A model generated the notes under the pieces. That model was not told the origin of the DNA and did not search any database. It was given only the letters and a program-made list of their open reading frames with translations. This document shows positions 16,539 to 24,821 of a stretch of 64,000 bases of DNA, one piece after another. The first letter of the stretch is position 1. Every line of letters starts with the position of its first letter. The DNA is from JAKAXS01 sp965279065 (GTDB taxonomy: Bacteria > Pseudomonadota > Alphaproteobacteria > Rhizobiales > Hyphomicrobiaceae). Where the stretch lies: contig OZ257134.1 of NCBI GenBank assembly GCA_965279065.1, forward strand, positions 124,001 through 188,000, in the 5' to 3' direction. Position numbers and translations under genes: made by a program.

Positions 16539-17837
16539 GTGACCCAGATCAAGCACAAGCCAGAAACCGTAGCCCTGCATGGCGGCTGGCGCGCCGATCC
16601 CGCGACGGGCGCGGTGGCTGTGCCGATCTATCAAACGACATCGTACCAGTTCAACGACAGCCAGCACGCCGAGAACCTGTTCGCGCTGAAGGAACTGGGC
16701 AACATCTACACGCGCATCATGAATCCGACGACCGACGTGCTGGAAAAGCGCGTCGCGGAGCTGGAGGGCGGCGTGGCCGCGCTGGCAGTGGCATCCGGGC
16801 AGGCGGCGTCGGCGTACGCGCTGCAGAACCTCGCGCGGGCCGGCGACAACGTGGTCAGTTCGACGGACCTCTATGGCGGCACCTGGAACCTGTTCGCCAA
16901 CACGCTGAAGGATCAGGGGCTGGAGGTTCGCTTCGTCGATCCCTCAGACCCGGAGAATTTCCGGCGCGCCACCGACGACCGCACCCGCGCCTACTACGCC
17001 GAGACGCTGCCCAATCCCAAGCTCGAGGTGTTTCCGATCGCGGAGGTGGCGGCCATCGGCCGGCCGCTCGGCGTTCCGCTGATCGTCGACAATACGGCGG
17101 CGCCCATTCTGACGCGGCCCCTCGACCACGGCGCCGCGATCGTCGTCTACTCCAGCACGAAGTATCTCGGCGGCCACGGCACGTCGATCGGCGGCATCAT
17201 CGTCGACGGCGGCAATTTCGATTGGGCCGCGCACCCGCAGCGGCAGCCGGCGTTGAATACGCCTGACCCTAGCTATCACGGTGCGGTTTGGGTGGAGGCG
17301 GTCAAGCCCCTGGGGCCCATCGCCTATGTCCTCAAGGCGCGCACGACACTGCTGCGCGACCTCGGCGCGGCGCTGTCGCCGTTCAACGCGTTCCTGACGC
17401 TGCAAGGCATCGAGACGGTGGCCCTGCGCATCGCGCGGCATAGCGAGAACGCCAGCGCCGTCGTGGACTGGCTGGCCAAGCGCAGCGAAGTGACGCGCGT
17501 GATCCATCCCTCGCGGCAGTCACCCGACAAACGGGCGCGCGCCGACAAGTATCTTAAGGGCGGCTACGGCGGGCTTCTGGGCTTCGAGCTGGCGGGCGGG
17601 CGCGAGGCGGGACGCCGCTTCATCGACGGCCTCAAGCTGTTCTACCACGTCGCCAACATCGGCGATGCGCGCAGCCTCGCGATCCACCCGGCAACGACGA
17701 CCCACTCACAGCTGTCGCCGGCCGAACAGGCCGCCACCGGCGTCACCGACGGCTACGTGCGCCTCTCAGTCGGCATCGAACACATCGACGACATCCTCGC
17801 CGACCTGGAGCAGGCACTCGCAGCGGTGGGGGCTTAG
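16539..17837 (+). CDS. metY: O-acetylhomoserine aminocarboxypropyltransferase (sulfhydrylase)
   Basis: PLP enzyme that makes homocysteine from O-acetylhomoserine and sulfide, in methionine synthesis. The 432-residue protein has the MetY-type N-terminus (ETVALHGGWRADPATGAVAVPIYQTTSYQF), the PLP lysine Lys208 in YSSTKYLGGHGTSIGG, and the C-terminal SLAIHPATTTHSQLSP that distinguishes this branch of the Cys/Met-metabolism family. The start is a GTG at 16539 with GGGAGG upstream. Cystathionine synthase or lyase activities are the alternatives but less likely given length and motifs. Confidence 0.92.
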   Translation: MTQIKHKPETVALHGGWRADPATGAVAVPIYQTTSYQFNDSQHAENLFALKELGNIYTRIMNPTTDVLEKRVAELEGGVAALAVASGQAASAYALQNLARAGDNVVSSTDLYGGTWNLFANTLKDQGLEVRFVDPSDPENFRRATDDRTRAYYAETLPNPKLEVFPIAEVAAIGRPLGVPLIVDNTAAPILTRPLDHGAAIVVYSSTKYLGGHGTSIGGIIVDGGNFDWAAHPQRQPALNTPDPSYHGAVWVEAVKPLGPIAYVLKARTTLLRDLGAALSPFNAFLTLQGIETVALRIARHSENASAVVDWLAKRSEVTRVIHPSRQSPDKRARADKYLKGGYGGLLGFELAGGREAGRRFIDGLKLFYHVANIGDARSLAIHPATTTHSQLSPAEQAATGVTDGYVRLSVGIEHIDDILADLEQALAAVGA

Positions 17838-17951
17838 CCCTGGGCCTGAGCCCCGCATCGTCATCGACAGATTGGCGAGAGATGCCGCCAGTGACTCGTG
17901 ATCACTGACACAAGATTAGACGGAATCAAACGAATCACGAATAAAGAAAGA

Positions 17952-17981
17952 GGGCCAGCGTTGATCGCGCTGACCCTCCGT
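17952..17981. other. Intergenic hairpin
   Basis: A stem of about 11 bp with one mismatch (GAGGGCCAGCG against CGCTGACCCTC) sits between metY and the DUF1883 gene. It has T-rich sequence only when read on the minus strand, where there is no obvious gene to terminate. Role unclear. Confidence 0.3.
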
Positions 17982-18096
17982 AGTGCGTCACCGCTCGATT
18001 CACCCCCGGCGGCAACGAAATCGATGGAGCTTTGTGCTTCTGTTCTCTATTGGCGTCAACCGCTGGGCCAACTCTTCATTGGAAAAGGCCCAACAC

Positions 18097-18360
18097 ATGC
18101 AGTTCCAACACGCCCGAGAATTTCTTAACAGTGGCGACGTAGCGGTCGTCAACTGTTCGCATCAATGCAACGTCTTGCTGATGGACGACGCCAACTTTGC
18201 TCGATTCAAGAGTGGCCAACGCCACAGCTATCATGGCGGCTTCTACAAGAAGTTGCCCGCCCAGATCGCTGCTCCGCATTCCGGCAATTGGAATGTGGTC
18301 TTGCACCTTGGTGGTGCCGGCGCCCAATATCGCTACGGCATCCGCTTCATGAAGAGTTAG
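18097..18360 (+). CDS. DUF1883 domain protein
   Basis: An 87-residue protein beginning MQFQHAREFLNSGDVAVV, with the family-like pattern of a strand, the sequence NVLLMDDANFARFKSGQRHSYHGG, and a final NWNVVLHLGG strand. The resemblance is to DUF1883, a small beta-sheet domain often found with TIR or other signalling domains in bacteria but here alone. GGAAAAGG provides a ribosome site. Function unknown. Confidence 0.78.
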   Translation: MQFQHAREFLNSGDVAVVNCSHQCNVLLMDDANFARFKSGQRHSYHGGFYKKLPAQIAAPHSGNWNVVLHLGGAGAQYRYGIRFMKS

Positions 18361-18434
18361 TCCTGCGTCGCTTGCACTTCGCTTGAGAGCGGCAACTACC
18401 AAATGGCCGGTAGTGGGGTGGTCAAGCCATTCCA

Positions 18435-19208
18435 CTACCGATGCTTGAACGCGGCCTTCCGCTTCTCCGCGAAGGCGGCCATGCCTTCCTTCTGGTCCTC
18501 CGTGGCGAACATGGAGTGGAAGACGCGGCGTTCGAAGCGGATGCCTTCCGAGAGCGTCGTCTCGTAGGCGCGGCCGATGGTTTCCTTGGTCATCATCACG
18601 GCGGGCAGCGACATCGCCGCGATCGCCTCGGCTGTCTTCATCACGTCGGCCATCAGGTCGGCGGCGGGCACGACGCGGGAGACGAGGCCTGAGCGTTCGG
18701 CCTCCGCGGCGTCCATCATGCGGCCGGTGAGGCACATCTCCATGGCCTTCGACTTGCCGACGAAGCGCGTCAGCCGTTGCGTGCCGCCGGCGCCCGGCAT
18801 GATGCCGAGCTTGATCTCGGGTTGGCCGAACTTGGCCGTGTCTGCGGCGATGATGATGTCGCACATCATGGCGAGTTCGCAGCCGCCGCCGAGCGCGAAG
18901 CCAGCGACCGCCGCGATGACCGGCTTGCGGCAGCGCGTGACGCGCTCCCAAGTCGCGATGAAGTCGCCGCTGTAGACCTCCATATAGGTCTTGGGCTGCA
19001 TCTCCTTGATGTCGGCGCCGGCGGCGAACGCCTTGTCCGACCCGGTGATGACGATGCAGCCGATGTTGGCGTCGGCCTCGAAGCCGTCGAGCACAGTATT
19101 GAGCTCGGTCACCAGCGCATTGTTGAGGGCGTTGAGCGCATTCGGCCGGTTCAGTGTGATGACGCCGACGCGCCCCTTCGTCTCGACGAGAATGTTCTCG
19201 TAGCTCAT
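18435..19208 (-). CDS. Enoyl-CoA hydratase (crotonase family)
   Basis: Hydrates trans-2-enoyl-CoA to 3-hydroxyacyl-CoA in fatty acid oxidation. The 257-residue protein has the oxyanion-hole region KAFAAGADIKEM and GFALGGGCELAMMCD, with catalytic Glu111 and Glu131 (in FGQPEIKLGIMPGAGGTQRL) spaced 20 residues apart as in the mitochondrial enzyme. Both acids are present, so true hydratase activity is likely. It lies 24 nt downstream of mutM on the same strand and may share its transcript. In PHB metabolism it could also supply hydroxyacyl-CoA. Confidence 0.92.
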   Translation of the reverse strand: MSYENILVETKGRVGVITLNRPNALNALNNALVTELNTVLDGFEADANIGCIVITGSDKAFAAGADIKEMQPKTYMEVYSGDFIATWERVTRCRKPVIAAVAGFALGGGCELAMMCDIIIAADTAKFGQPEIKLGIMPGAGGTQRLTRFVGKSKAMEMCLTGRMMDAAEAERSGLVSRVVPAADLMADVMKTAEAIAAMSLPAVMMTKETIGRAYETTLSEGIRFERRVFHSMFATEDQKEGMAAFAEKRKAAFKHR

Positions 19209-19232
19209 GACAACGCTCCTTTGCGATGGATG

Positions 19233-20120
19233 TTATTTCTGGCAGGCGCTGCAGAAAAACGTCGAGCGACCTGCGCTCACGCTGCGGCGCACAATGCCCT
19301 TGCAACCCGGCCTTTTGCAAGCTTCGCCGGTGCGGCCGTACACGGAAAACGAGTGTTGAAAGTAGCCGAGTTCACCGTCGGCGTGGCGATAGTCGCGCAG
19401 CGTCGAACCGCCGGCCGCCAGCGCTTCGGTGAGGACGGATTTCACCGCCGGCACGAGCCGTTCGGCGCGTTCGGTGGGGCCGCCCTTGCGATCGGCGAGC
19501 GACTTGGCGCCGCGGTTGGGGCTGAGGCCGGCGCGGTGCAGGGCCTCGCAGACATAGATGTTGCCGAGGCCCGCGACGATGCGCTGGTCCATGAGGAACG
19601 CTTTGAGGTCCACGCCCTTGCCGGCGGCGCGGCGCGCCAGGTAGTCGGCATTGAACGCGTTGCCGAAAGGCTCCACGCCCAAATGCGCGAACAGCGGATG
19701 GCTCTCCAACTCCTCCGCGCTCATGAGCAGCATGAAGCCGAAGCGGCGCGCGTCATTGTAGGTGACGACGGTACCGCTCTTGAGATGGAGCACGACGTGA
19801 TCGTGCTTGGCGTGCTCGCCGGCATCGTGCGCAAAGTTTCCGGGCTTTGTCCGCGCCGTACTCTTGGCTTGCGAAACGGTGAAGCGCCCCGTCATGCCGA
19901 GATGCATGATGAGCGTTTCCCCGCTGGAAAGCCGCATCTGCAGATACTTGGCGCGCCGTCCCAGCGACGTGATGGTCTTGCCTTCGAGGCGGGCGGCGAA
20001 ATTCTCCGGCAGCGGGAATCGCAGATCGGGTCGGCGCTGCTCCAGGCGCACGATGCGCTGGCCTTCGACCAGCGGTTCGAGGCCACGCCGCACCGTTTCG
20101 ACTTCGGGAAGTTCTGGCAT
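19233..20120 (-). CDS. mutM: Formamidopyrimidine-DNA glycosylase
   Basis: Removes 8-oxoguanine and formamidopyrimidines and nicks the abasic site (base excision repair). The 295-residue protein starts MPELPEVETVRRGL, giving the catalytic N-terminal Pro and adjacent Glu after Met removal; the central lysine is in GRRAKYLQM, and a C-terminal zinc finger carries Cys pairs in EACKRPGC and FFCSAC. The DNA-binding H2TH region NIYVCEALHRAGLSPN is intact. A 20-residue insertion (AKSTARTKPGNF region) is common in alphaproteobacterial MutM. Confidence 0.96.
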   Translation of the reverse strand: MPELPEVETVRRGLEPLVEGQRIVRLEQRRPDLRFPLPENFAARLEGKTITSLGRRAKYLQMRLSSGETLIMHLGMTGRFTVSQAKSTARTKPGNFAHDAGEHAKHDHVVLHLKSGTVVTYNDARRFGFMLLMSAEELESHPLFAHLGVEPFGNAFNADYLARRAAGKGVDLKAFLMDQRIVAGLGNIYVCEALHRAGLSPNRGAKSLADRKGGPTERAERLVPAVKSVLTEALAAGGSTLRDYRHADGELGYFQHSFSVYGRTGEACKRPGCKGIVRRSVSAGRSTFFCSACQK

Positions 20121-20138
20121 TCACCAACCAACACAAAT

Positions 20139-20267
20139 GTCATCCCCGGGCTCGTCCCGGGGATCCCGCGTGCTGCGGGAGAAACGCATGAGGTGGATCG
20201 CGTCGTCAACCCAACGTGCCGCCCGACAAGCGGCTATCGGGATCCTCGGCACAAGTCCGAGGATGAC
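20139..20267. repeat. Rhizobiales-type intergenic palindromic repeat
   Basis: An imperfect palindrome of about 129 nt. It begins GTCATCCCCGGGCTCG and ends CCGAGGATGAC, with further internal stems such as GGATCCCGCG...CGGGAGAA. The 'GTCATCC...GGATGAC' frame and 'GGGCTCGTCCCGGGGATCC' core resemble the dispersed palindromic elements common in Rhizobiales genomes. It lies just upstream of mutM. Confidence 0.65.
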
Positions 20268-20314
20268 GGTGAGGGTGTGTTTGGTGTCGCGACAATATGG
20301 GTGTGGAGCGCTGA

Positions 20315-20923
20315 TCAGCCTCTCTTCCCCAGCCGCCAATGCGTAATTGCCGCCAGCAGGCAGAGCGAGACGATCGCAAAACCACCGCCGAGGAACACGA
20401 TGTTGGCCGCCCAGTCGGGTCGCGGCACCCAGAATTTCCCGCTGATCAGGAATATCGCCGCCGCCACGGCAGCGACGCCGCCATGTAAGACATTCAGCTG
20501 TGCGGCGCGCTTGGCGCCATTCGGCGTGGCAAATCGCCCGCCCGGCCGTGCCATCTGCGACCAACTGAAGAAGATCGCCGCAAACAGCAGCATGCCGCAC
20601 GCATACTGCAGTCCGTGCTGCCAGTAGAGGCCGGTCAGCTTGTACATCGCCGCCAGCGCCACCGCGCCCCACGCGTAGACGATGGCGCACAACTGCGCAT
20701 TGCCACGCATCGCATCCAGCTGCCGCTGGCTCACGGACGCGCTTCCGGCTGCGCCCCACAGCGGCGCGTTGACCGCCAGGCCGATCAACGCGGCGAGCAC
20801 GGCGAACGGCGCGGCGCTCCACGCGGTCGCGGCAAAATCCGCAGCTTTCACGCCCGACCACATCATCGCCGCGCTGCACAGCCCGGCGAGGATCAACAGC
20901 AGCCGTGCCAGGGTGAGCGACAT
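20315..20923 (-). CDS. Multi-pass membrane protein (tandem paralogue A)
   Basis: A protein of about 202 residues with six hydrophobic segments. The start is the ATG at 20923 (MSLTLARLL) or one three codons upstream. No known family is recognised. Its C-terminal part (RPDWAANIVFLGGGFAIVSL) matches in position and sequence style the end of the next gene (WEDWAANSIFFFGAAALAVL), and the internal layout is similar, so the two are probably tandem duplicates that have diverged. Confidence 0.7.
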   Translation of the reverse strand: MSLTLARLLLILAGLCSAAMMWSGVKAADFAATAWSAAPFAVLAALIGLAVNAPLWGAAGSASVSQRQLDAMRGNAQLCAIVYAWGAVALAAMYKLTGLYWQHGLQYACGMLLFAAIFFSWSQMARPGGRFATPNGAKRAAQLNVLHGGVAAVAAAIFLISGKFWVPRPDWAANIVFLGGGFAIVSLCLLAAITHWRLGKRG

Positions 20924-20966
20924 CAAATGCAATCCTTCACAGTCGACGGCGAACGTTCAGCGCCAA

Positions 20967-21551
20967 TCAGCGTTTGTCCCTCATCAACGCATAGGCCGAA
21001 AGAACGGCAAGCGCCGCTGCCCCGAAAAAAAAGATGCTATTGGCGGCCCAGTCCTCCCACCGCTCGCGAATGATCAGGAAGCGTTTGCCCGGATCGACGG
21101 CCAGCCCGATCATTGTGATGACCATGCCCGCCAGTTGCACCCAGGTGAGATTGCGCGCCAGCTTCAGCATCGTCGCGTCTTCCTTGCCGGCCGCCGCATC
21201 ACGCCCCATCATAACCGCGAACCCCAGGGAGATGATGCCCACGGCGATGAACGCCAGCGCGAATTGCCACCACTCCCGCCAGGTCAGGACGCCGGTGTAG
21301 ATCACCAGCACCGATAATCCGCCCCACAGCCACACCAGCGCCATCCACAGTGAATTGCTGCTGGCAACCGCACTCCGCGACGCCCCGGCCGCCTCTTGCG
21401 CGAGATGGACGCGGTAGCCTTGCAGCGCATAGACCGCCGCCACCGCCGCTGCCACAGCCATATGCACGCCCGGGGCGTTCGCGATCGCGGTCGCGATCAC
21501 TGCGCCAAGGCCCAATGCCAGCAAAAATATCCAAACGATGTGCGAGTTCAT
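20967..21551 (-). CDS. Multi-pass membrane protein (tandem paralogue B)
   Basis: A 194-residue membrane protein with six hydrophobic segments, transcribed in the same direction as paralogue A and about 43 nt upstream of it. The C-terminal WEDWAANSIFFFG segment is shared in pattern with paralogue A. Gln/Trp-rich loops lie between the segments. No transporter or enzyme signature is visible. The pair probably forms one operon and may form a hetero-oligomer; that is inference. Confidence 0.72.
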   Translation of the reverse strand: MNSHIVWIFLLALGLGAVIATAIANAPGVHMAVAAAVAAVYALQGYRVHLAQEAAGASRSAVASSNSLWMALVWLWGGLSVLVIYTGVLTWREWWQFALAFIAVGIISLGFAVMMGRDAAAGKEDATMLKLARNLTWVQLAGMVITMIGLAVDPGKRFLIIRERWEDWAANSIFFFGAAALAVLSAYALMRDKR

Positions 21552-21630
21552 GCGCCCCGGTCCCTGCCTTCACCGCAAGAGACCTACCGCATCACTTGGT
21601 GAAGTCCAAGCCTCGCTCGCCTGCACGATG

Positions 21631-22314
21631 TCAGGTCGGAGCCATAAATCGGGCCGGCATCTGCTCGCGATAGGGGAAGTACGGAAAGTAGGGTCGGGCC
21701 TCGGCGATGACACGCTGGACGGAGGCACGCGCCAGCAGCCGCTCGAAGTAGGCGGCGGCATTGCCATGCGTCGCGGAGAACGGCGCGACGATATCAGCGT
21801 AGAACAGAGCCGGCGCCGCCGCGCAGTCGGCGATGCTGAACGTCTCGCCGATGGCCCATGTCTTCCCCGCCATCTGGCGCTCGATCATACCATACGCGGT
21901 CTGTAGATCGCGGCGGGCCGCCGCAACACCGTGCGGATCCTGGCTGCCGTCGGGACGAATGCGATCAGTCACGATTTTCTGCATCGGCACTTGGACGTAG
22001 AGATCGAAGAAGCGATCCCACAATCGCGCCTCGAGACGCTGGGCGTCATCTTGCGGCAGCAGCCGGTTCGGCCCCGGATAGTGACGGTCCAGATACTCGA
22101 TGATGATCGACGTCTCCGGGATCGTCTTGTCGTGCGCTTCGTCGCGCAGCACTGGCATCTTGCCCACGGGCCACAGCTCGCCGAACGCGGCTGCCTGCTC
22201 CGCATCCAGCAAGTCGACGGTGCGCGGGACAAATACGGTGTCGTTCTCGTAAAGCGCGATGAGCACCTTGTGGCAGAACGAGGCCAGCGGGTGATAATAG
22301 AGCACGAGCGACAT
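21631..22314 (-). CDS. Glutathione S-transferase family protein
   Basis: A 227-residue cytosolic GST: an N-terminal thioredoxin-like domain (LVLYYHPLASFCHKVLIAL, with Ser11 or Cys13 as the likely thiol-activating residue), the conserved PVLRDEAHDKTIPETSIIIEYLD turn with cis-Pro and the Glu-Ser glutathione contact, and an all-helical C-terminal domain containing the N-capping box FSIADCAAAPALFY. Substrate unknown. It ends about 80 nt before paralogue B and starts 26 nt downstream of ppk2. Confidence 0.88.
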   Translation of the reverse strand: MSLVLYYHPLASFCHKVLIALYENDTVFVPRTVDLLDAEQAAAFGELWPVGKMPVLRDEAHDKTIPETSIIIEYLDRHYPGPNRLLPQDDAQRLEARLWDRFFDLYVQVPMQKIVTDRIRPDGSQDPHGVAAARRDLQTAYGMIERQMAGKTWAIGETFSIADCAAAPALFYADIVAPFSATHGNAAAYFERLLARASVQRVIAEARPYFPYFPYREQMPARFMAPT

Positions 22315-22340
22315 TCAGAGATCCCCAGGCGAGCGAGCTC

Positions 22341-23234
22341 CTACTCGCCGTCGAAAAAGCCTGGTCCGGAACCTACGATCTTGGGATCGGGCTTGCCCAC
22401 CACCTTCTTGTCTTTGTCCTTGTAATCGATGGCCGACAGCAGCACGCGAATGGCCTCCAGCCGTCCGCGCCTCTGATCGTTGAAGCGGATCGCCGTCCAC
22501 GGCGCAGCCGACGTGTGCGTGAAGCGAAACAGATCCTCCTGCGCCTCGGTATAGGCATCCCACTTGCCGATGGCCGCGCGGTCGATGTCCGTCAGCTTCC
22601 ATTGCTTCAGCGGATCGTGGCGCCGCTCGTGAAAACGCTCCAGCTGCGCCTCGCGTCCGATCGTCAGGAAGAACTTGAACAGTCGGATGCCGTCGCGCAC
22701 CAGCATGCCCTCGAACTGCGGCGCCTCGCGCAGGAACACCTCGACCTGCTCGGGCGTGCAAAACCCCATCACGCGTTCCACGCCGGCGCGATTGTACCAG
22801 GAGCGGTCGAACAGCACCAAGTCGCCCTTGGTCGGCAGGTGCGTCGCGTAGCGCTGGAAATACCACTGTCCGGCTTCCGTTTCCGTCGGCTTGGTCAGCG
22901 CCACCGCCCTGGCATGCCGGGGGTTCAGATGCTGCATGATCGCCGAGATGGTGCCACCCTTGCCAGCAGCGTCCCGCCCTTCGAGCAGCACGACGATTCG
23001 CTCGCCCTGCTTCTGGACATGCGCCTGCAACTTCAGAAGCTCGATTTGCAGCGGCTCCAGTTCGTCGGCGTACGAGTCCTTTTTCAGCTTCTTGTCATAC
23101 GGATATCCGCCCGACGTCAGTGCCTTTTCTTTAATCTCGTCAGGCAGTTCCGGGTCATCCAGATTGAATCCCTTATAGCCCCCACCACGCTTGCCCTGGC
23201 CCCCGCCGCGTCCTGCCTTGTCCGCCTTCGTCAT
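22341..23234 (-). CDS. ppk2: Polyphosphate kinase 2 (PPK2 family)
   Basis: Transfers phosphate between polyphosphate and nucleoside diphosphates. The 297-residue protein has a Walker A-like loop EGRDAAGKGG (85-94), the lid RYATHLPTKGDLVLFDRSWYNRAGVERVMGF with the catalytic Asp143 in DRSWYNR, and the conserved FFLTIGREAQLERFHER region. The length and single domain fit class I PPK2. The start at 23234 is preferred over 23264 because the upper ATG falls inside a Pho box. The N-terminal 25 residues are Gly/Lys-rich and look disordered. Confidence 0.92.
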   Translation of the reverse strand: MTKADKAGRGGGQGKRGGGYKGFNLDDPELPDEIKEKALTSGGYPYDKKLKKDSYADELEPLQIELLKLQAHVQKQGERIVVLLEGRDAAGKGGTISAIMQHLNPRHARAVALTKPTETEAGQWYFQRYATHLPTKGDLVLFDRSWYNRAGVERVMGFCTPEQVEVFLREAPQFEGMLVRDGIRLFKFFLTIGREAQLERFHERRHDPLKQWKLTDIDRAAIGKWDAYTEAQEDLFRFTHTSAAPWTAIRFNDQRRGRLEAIRVLLSAIDYKDKDKKVVGKPDPKIVGSGPGFFDGE

Positions 23235-23257
23235 CCCGGCTCGGTCCTTTCGTCGAA

Positions 23258-23275
23258 CTGTCATGGAACTGTTTA
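23258..23275 (+). promoter_or_regulatory. Pho box (PhoB binding site) between ppk2 and phoR
   Basis: CTGTCAT (23258-23264), four bases, then CTGTTTA (23269-23275): the first half is an exact PhoB half-site and the second matches five of seven, with the standard 11-nt repeat spacing. Oriented towards phoR, 127 nt before its start. It may also control the divergent ppk2. Confidence 0.65.
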
Positions 23276-23401
23276 ACACTGCGCCCCGAACCGGGCGGGC
23301 AAAATTTCTGTGCCTGGGGGTAAGGGTGTTGTGCCTTTGCCCTCTCGCTCCAACCTCAATCTTCGCTAGGACTAGATCTTCATGCGGCTGCAAAGGCATT
23401 C

Positions 23402-24769
23402 GTGTTGTCCGGTATCGCGGAGAAAGTGGAGCGTGGCGCTGCGGACGGTTGGCACCGTCTGCGGGCGGCGTGGTTTGCCCTGCCGCGTTATCGCGCGCTG
23501 GCGCAGCGCCACCTGCGTCGTGCGGTCACCACGCGCCGGGGCCGCGTCGTTCTCGCGTTCCTTTTGTTTGCGGCGCTCGTCGCGACCGGCAGGATTGGCT
23601 TCGGCTGGGCCGCTCTCGCCTTCCTTGCGGTGGCGGGCATCATGATCGCCATGCCCTCGGAGGACGAGATTTTGGCGCTCGAAGCCGCCGCCCGCGATAG
23701 CGGCGACGGCACACTTCGCCCCCCCACACCGCGCGACCAGGACGGCTGGCGCGCCCTCATCGACGCGCTGCCCGAACCGGCCATCACGCTCGATGCCGCC
23801 GGCTACGTCATGCACTTCAACGCCCAGATCCGCGATCTCTTCCCTAACGTGCGCACGCGCCGGCCCTTCACCCACGTCTCGCGCGATCCGGAACTGACGG
23901 AGGCGATCGACAGGTCGACCAGCGCCCGCGACCCGATCGTCGTCGACCTCTACGAGCGTGTGCCGCTGGAGCGGCGCGTCTCCGCCACCATTACGCGCGT
24001 CTCCGCGCAATCCGGCGCGCGCGGCCTGCCCGCCATCCTCATCACGTTCCGGGACCAGACGACGACCGATAAGCTCGCCCAGATGCGCGCCGACTTCATC
24101 GCCAACGCCAGTCACGAGCTGCGCACGCCGCTGGCCTCGCTGCGCGGCTTCGTCGAAACGCTGCAGGGGCCCGCTCGCGACGATCCTGCGGCCCGCGAGA
24201 AATTCCTCAACATCATGGCCAGCCAGGCCGCGCGCATGACACGCCTGATCGACGACTTGCTGTCGCTGAGCCGGGTCGAGATGAAGGTCCACCTGCGGCC
24301 GACCGGCCTCGTCGACCTTAACGAGATCGCCGGCTACGTCGCCCAGACGCTGGAGCCGCTTGCCGAAGGTTCCAACGCCAAGATCGAAGTCCTTCCGCTC
24401 GACACGCCCGCCCGCGTCCGCGGCGATCGCGAAGAGCTGGTGCAGGTGCTGCAGAACCTCGTGCACAACGCGCTGAAGTATGGCCGCGAGGGCGGCCGCG
24501 TCGATATCCGCCTGACACGCGAGGCCGGCAAGCCCAACCGCGTCTCCATCGCCGTCACCGACGATGGCCCCGGCATCGCCCCGGAGCACCTGCCGCGCCT
24601 GACCGAGCGCTTCTACCGCGCCAACGTCGCCACCAGCCGCGAGAAGGGTGGCACCGGCCTCGGCCTCGCCATCGTCAAGCACATCGTCAACCGCCACCGC
24701 GGCGATCTGCGCATCGCCTCTCGCGTCGGCCAAGGCTCCACCTTCACCGTCCTCTTCGACGAGCTGTAG
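23402..24769 (+). CDS. phoR: Phosphate-regulon type sensor histidine kinase
   Basis: A 455-residue membrane histidine kinase. The GTG start at 23402 has AAAGG upstream. Two membrane segments at about 49-84, a PAS domain at about 113-210, the HisKA H-box DFIANASHELRTPLASL with phospho-acceptor His238, and ATPase boxes NLVHNALKYG, DDGPGIA and GGTGLGLAIVKH. The domain order and short periplasmic part match PhoR. No phoB, pst or phoU gene follows in the window, so the pairing with PhoB is inferred from family and from the Pho box upstream. Confidence 0.85.
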   Translation: MLSGIAEKVERGAADGWHRLRAAWFALPRYRALAQRHLRRAVTTRRGRVVLAFLLFAALVATGRIGFGWAALAFLAVAGIMIAMPSEDEILALEAAARDSGDGTLRPPTPRDQDGWRALIDALPEPAITLDAAGYVMHFNAQIRDLFPNVRTRRPFTHVSRDPELTEAIDRSTSARDPIVVDLYERVPLERRVSATITRVSAQSGARGLPAILITFRDQTTTDKLAQMRADFIANASHELRTPLASLRGFVETLQGPARDDPAAREKFLNIMASQAARMTRLIDDLLSLSRVEMKVHLRPTGLVDLNEIAGYVAQTLEPLAEGSNAKIEVLPLDTPARVRGDREELVQVLQNLVHNALKYGREGGRVDIRLTREAGKPNRVSIAVTDDGPGIAPEHLPRLTERFYRANVATSREKGGTGLGLAIVKHIVNRHRGDLRIASRVGQGSTFTVLFDEL

Positions 24770-24821
24770 GGTTCGATCCCGACACCATTGGCAACCCGCC
24801 CCGGCCCGTTATACTGGCGAC

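Noticed and set aside
18777..20627. 616-codon open frame on the + strand
   Set aside because: It is antisense to the enoyl-CoA hydratase and mutM genes, both with clear catalytic motifs; the translation is His/Arg/Ala-rich noise caused by high GC.
23372..24733. 453-codon open frame on the minus strand
   Set aside because: Antisense to phoR, which carries all kinase boxes.
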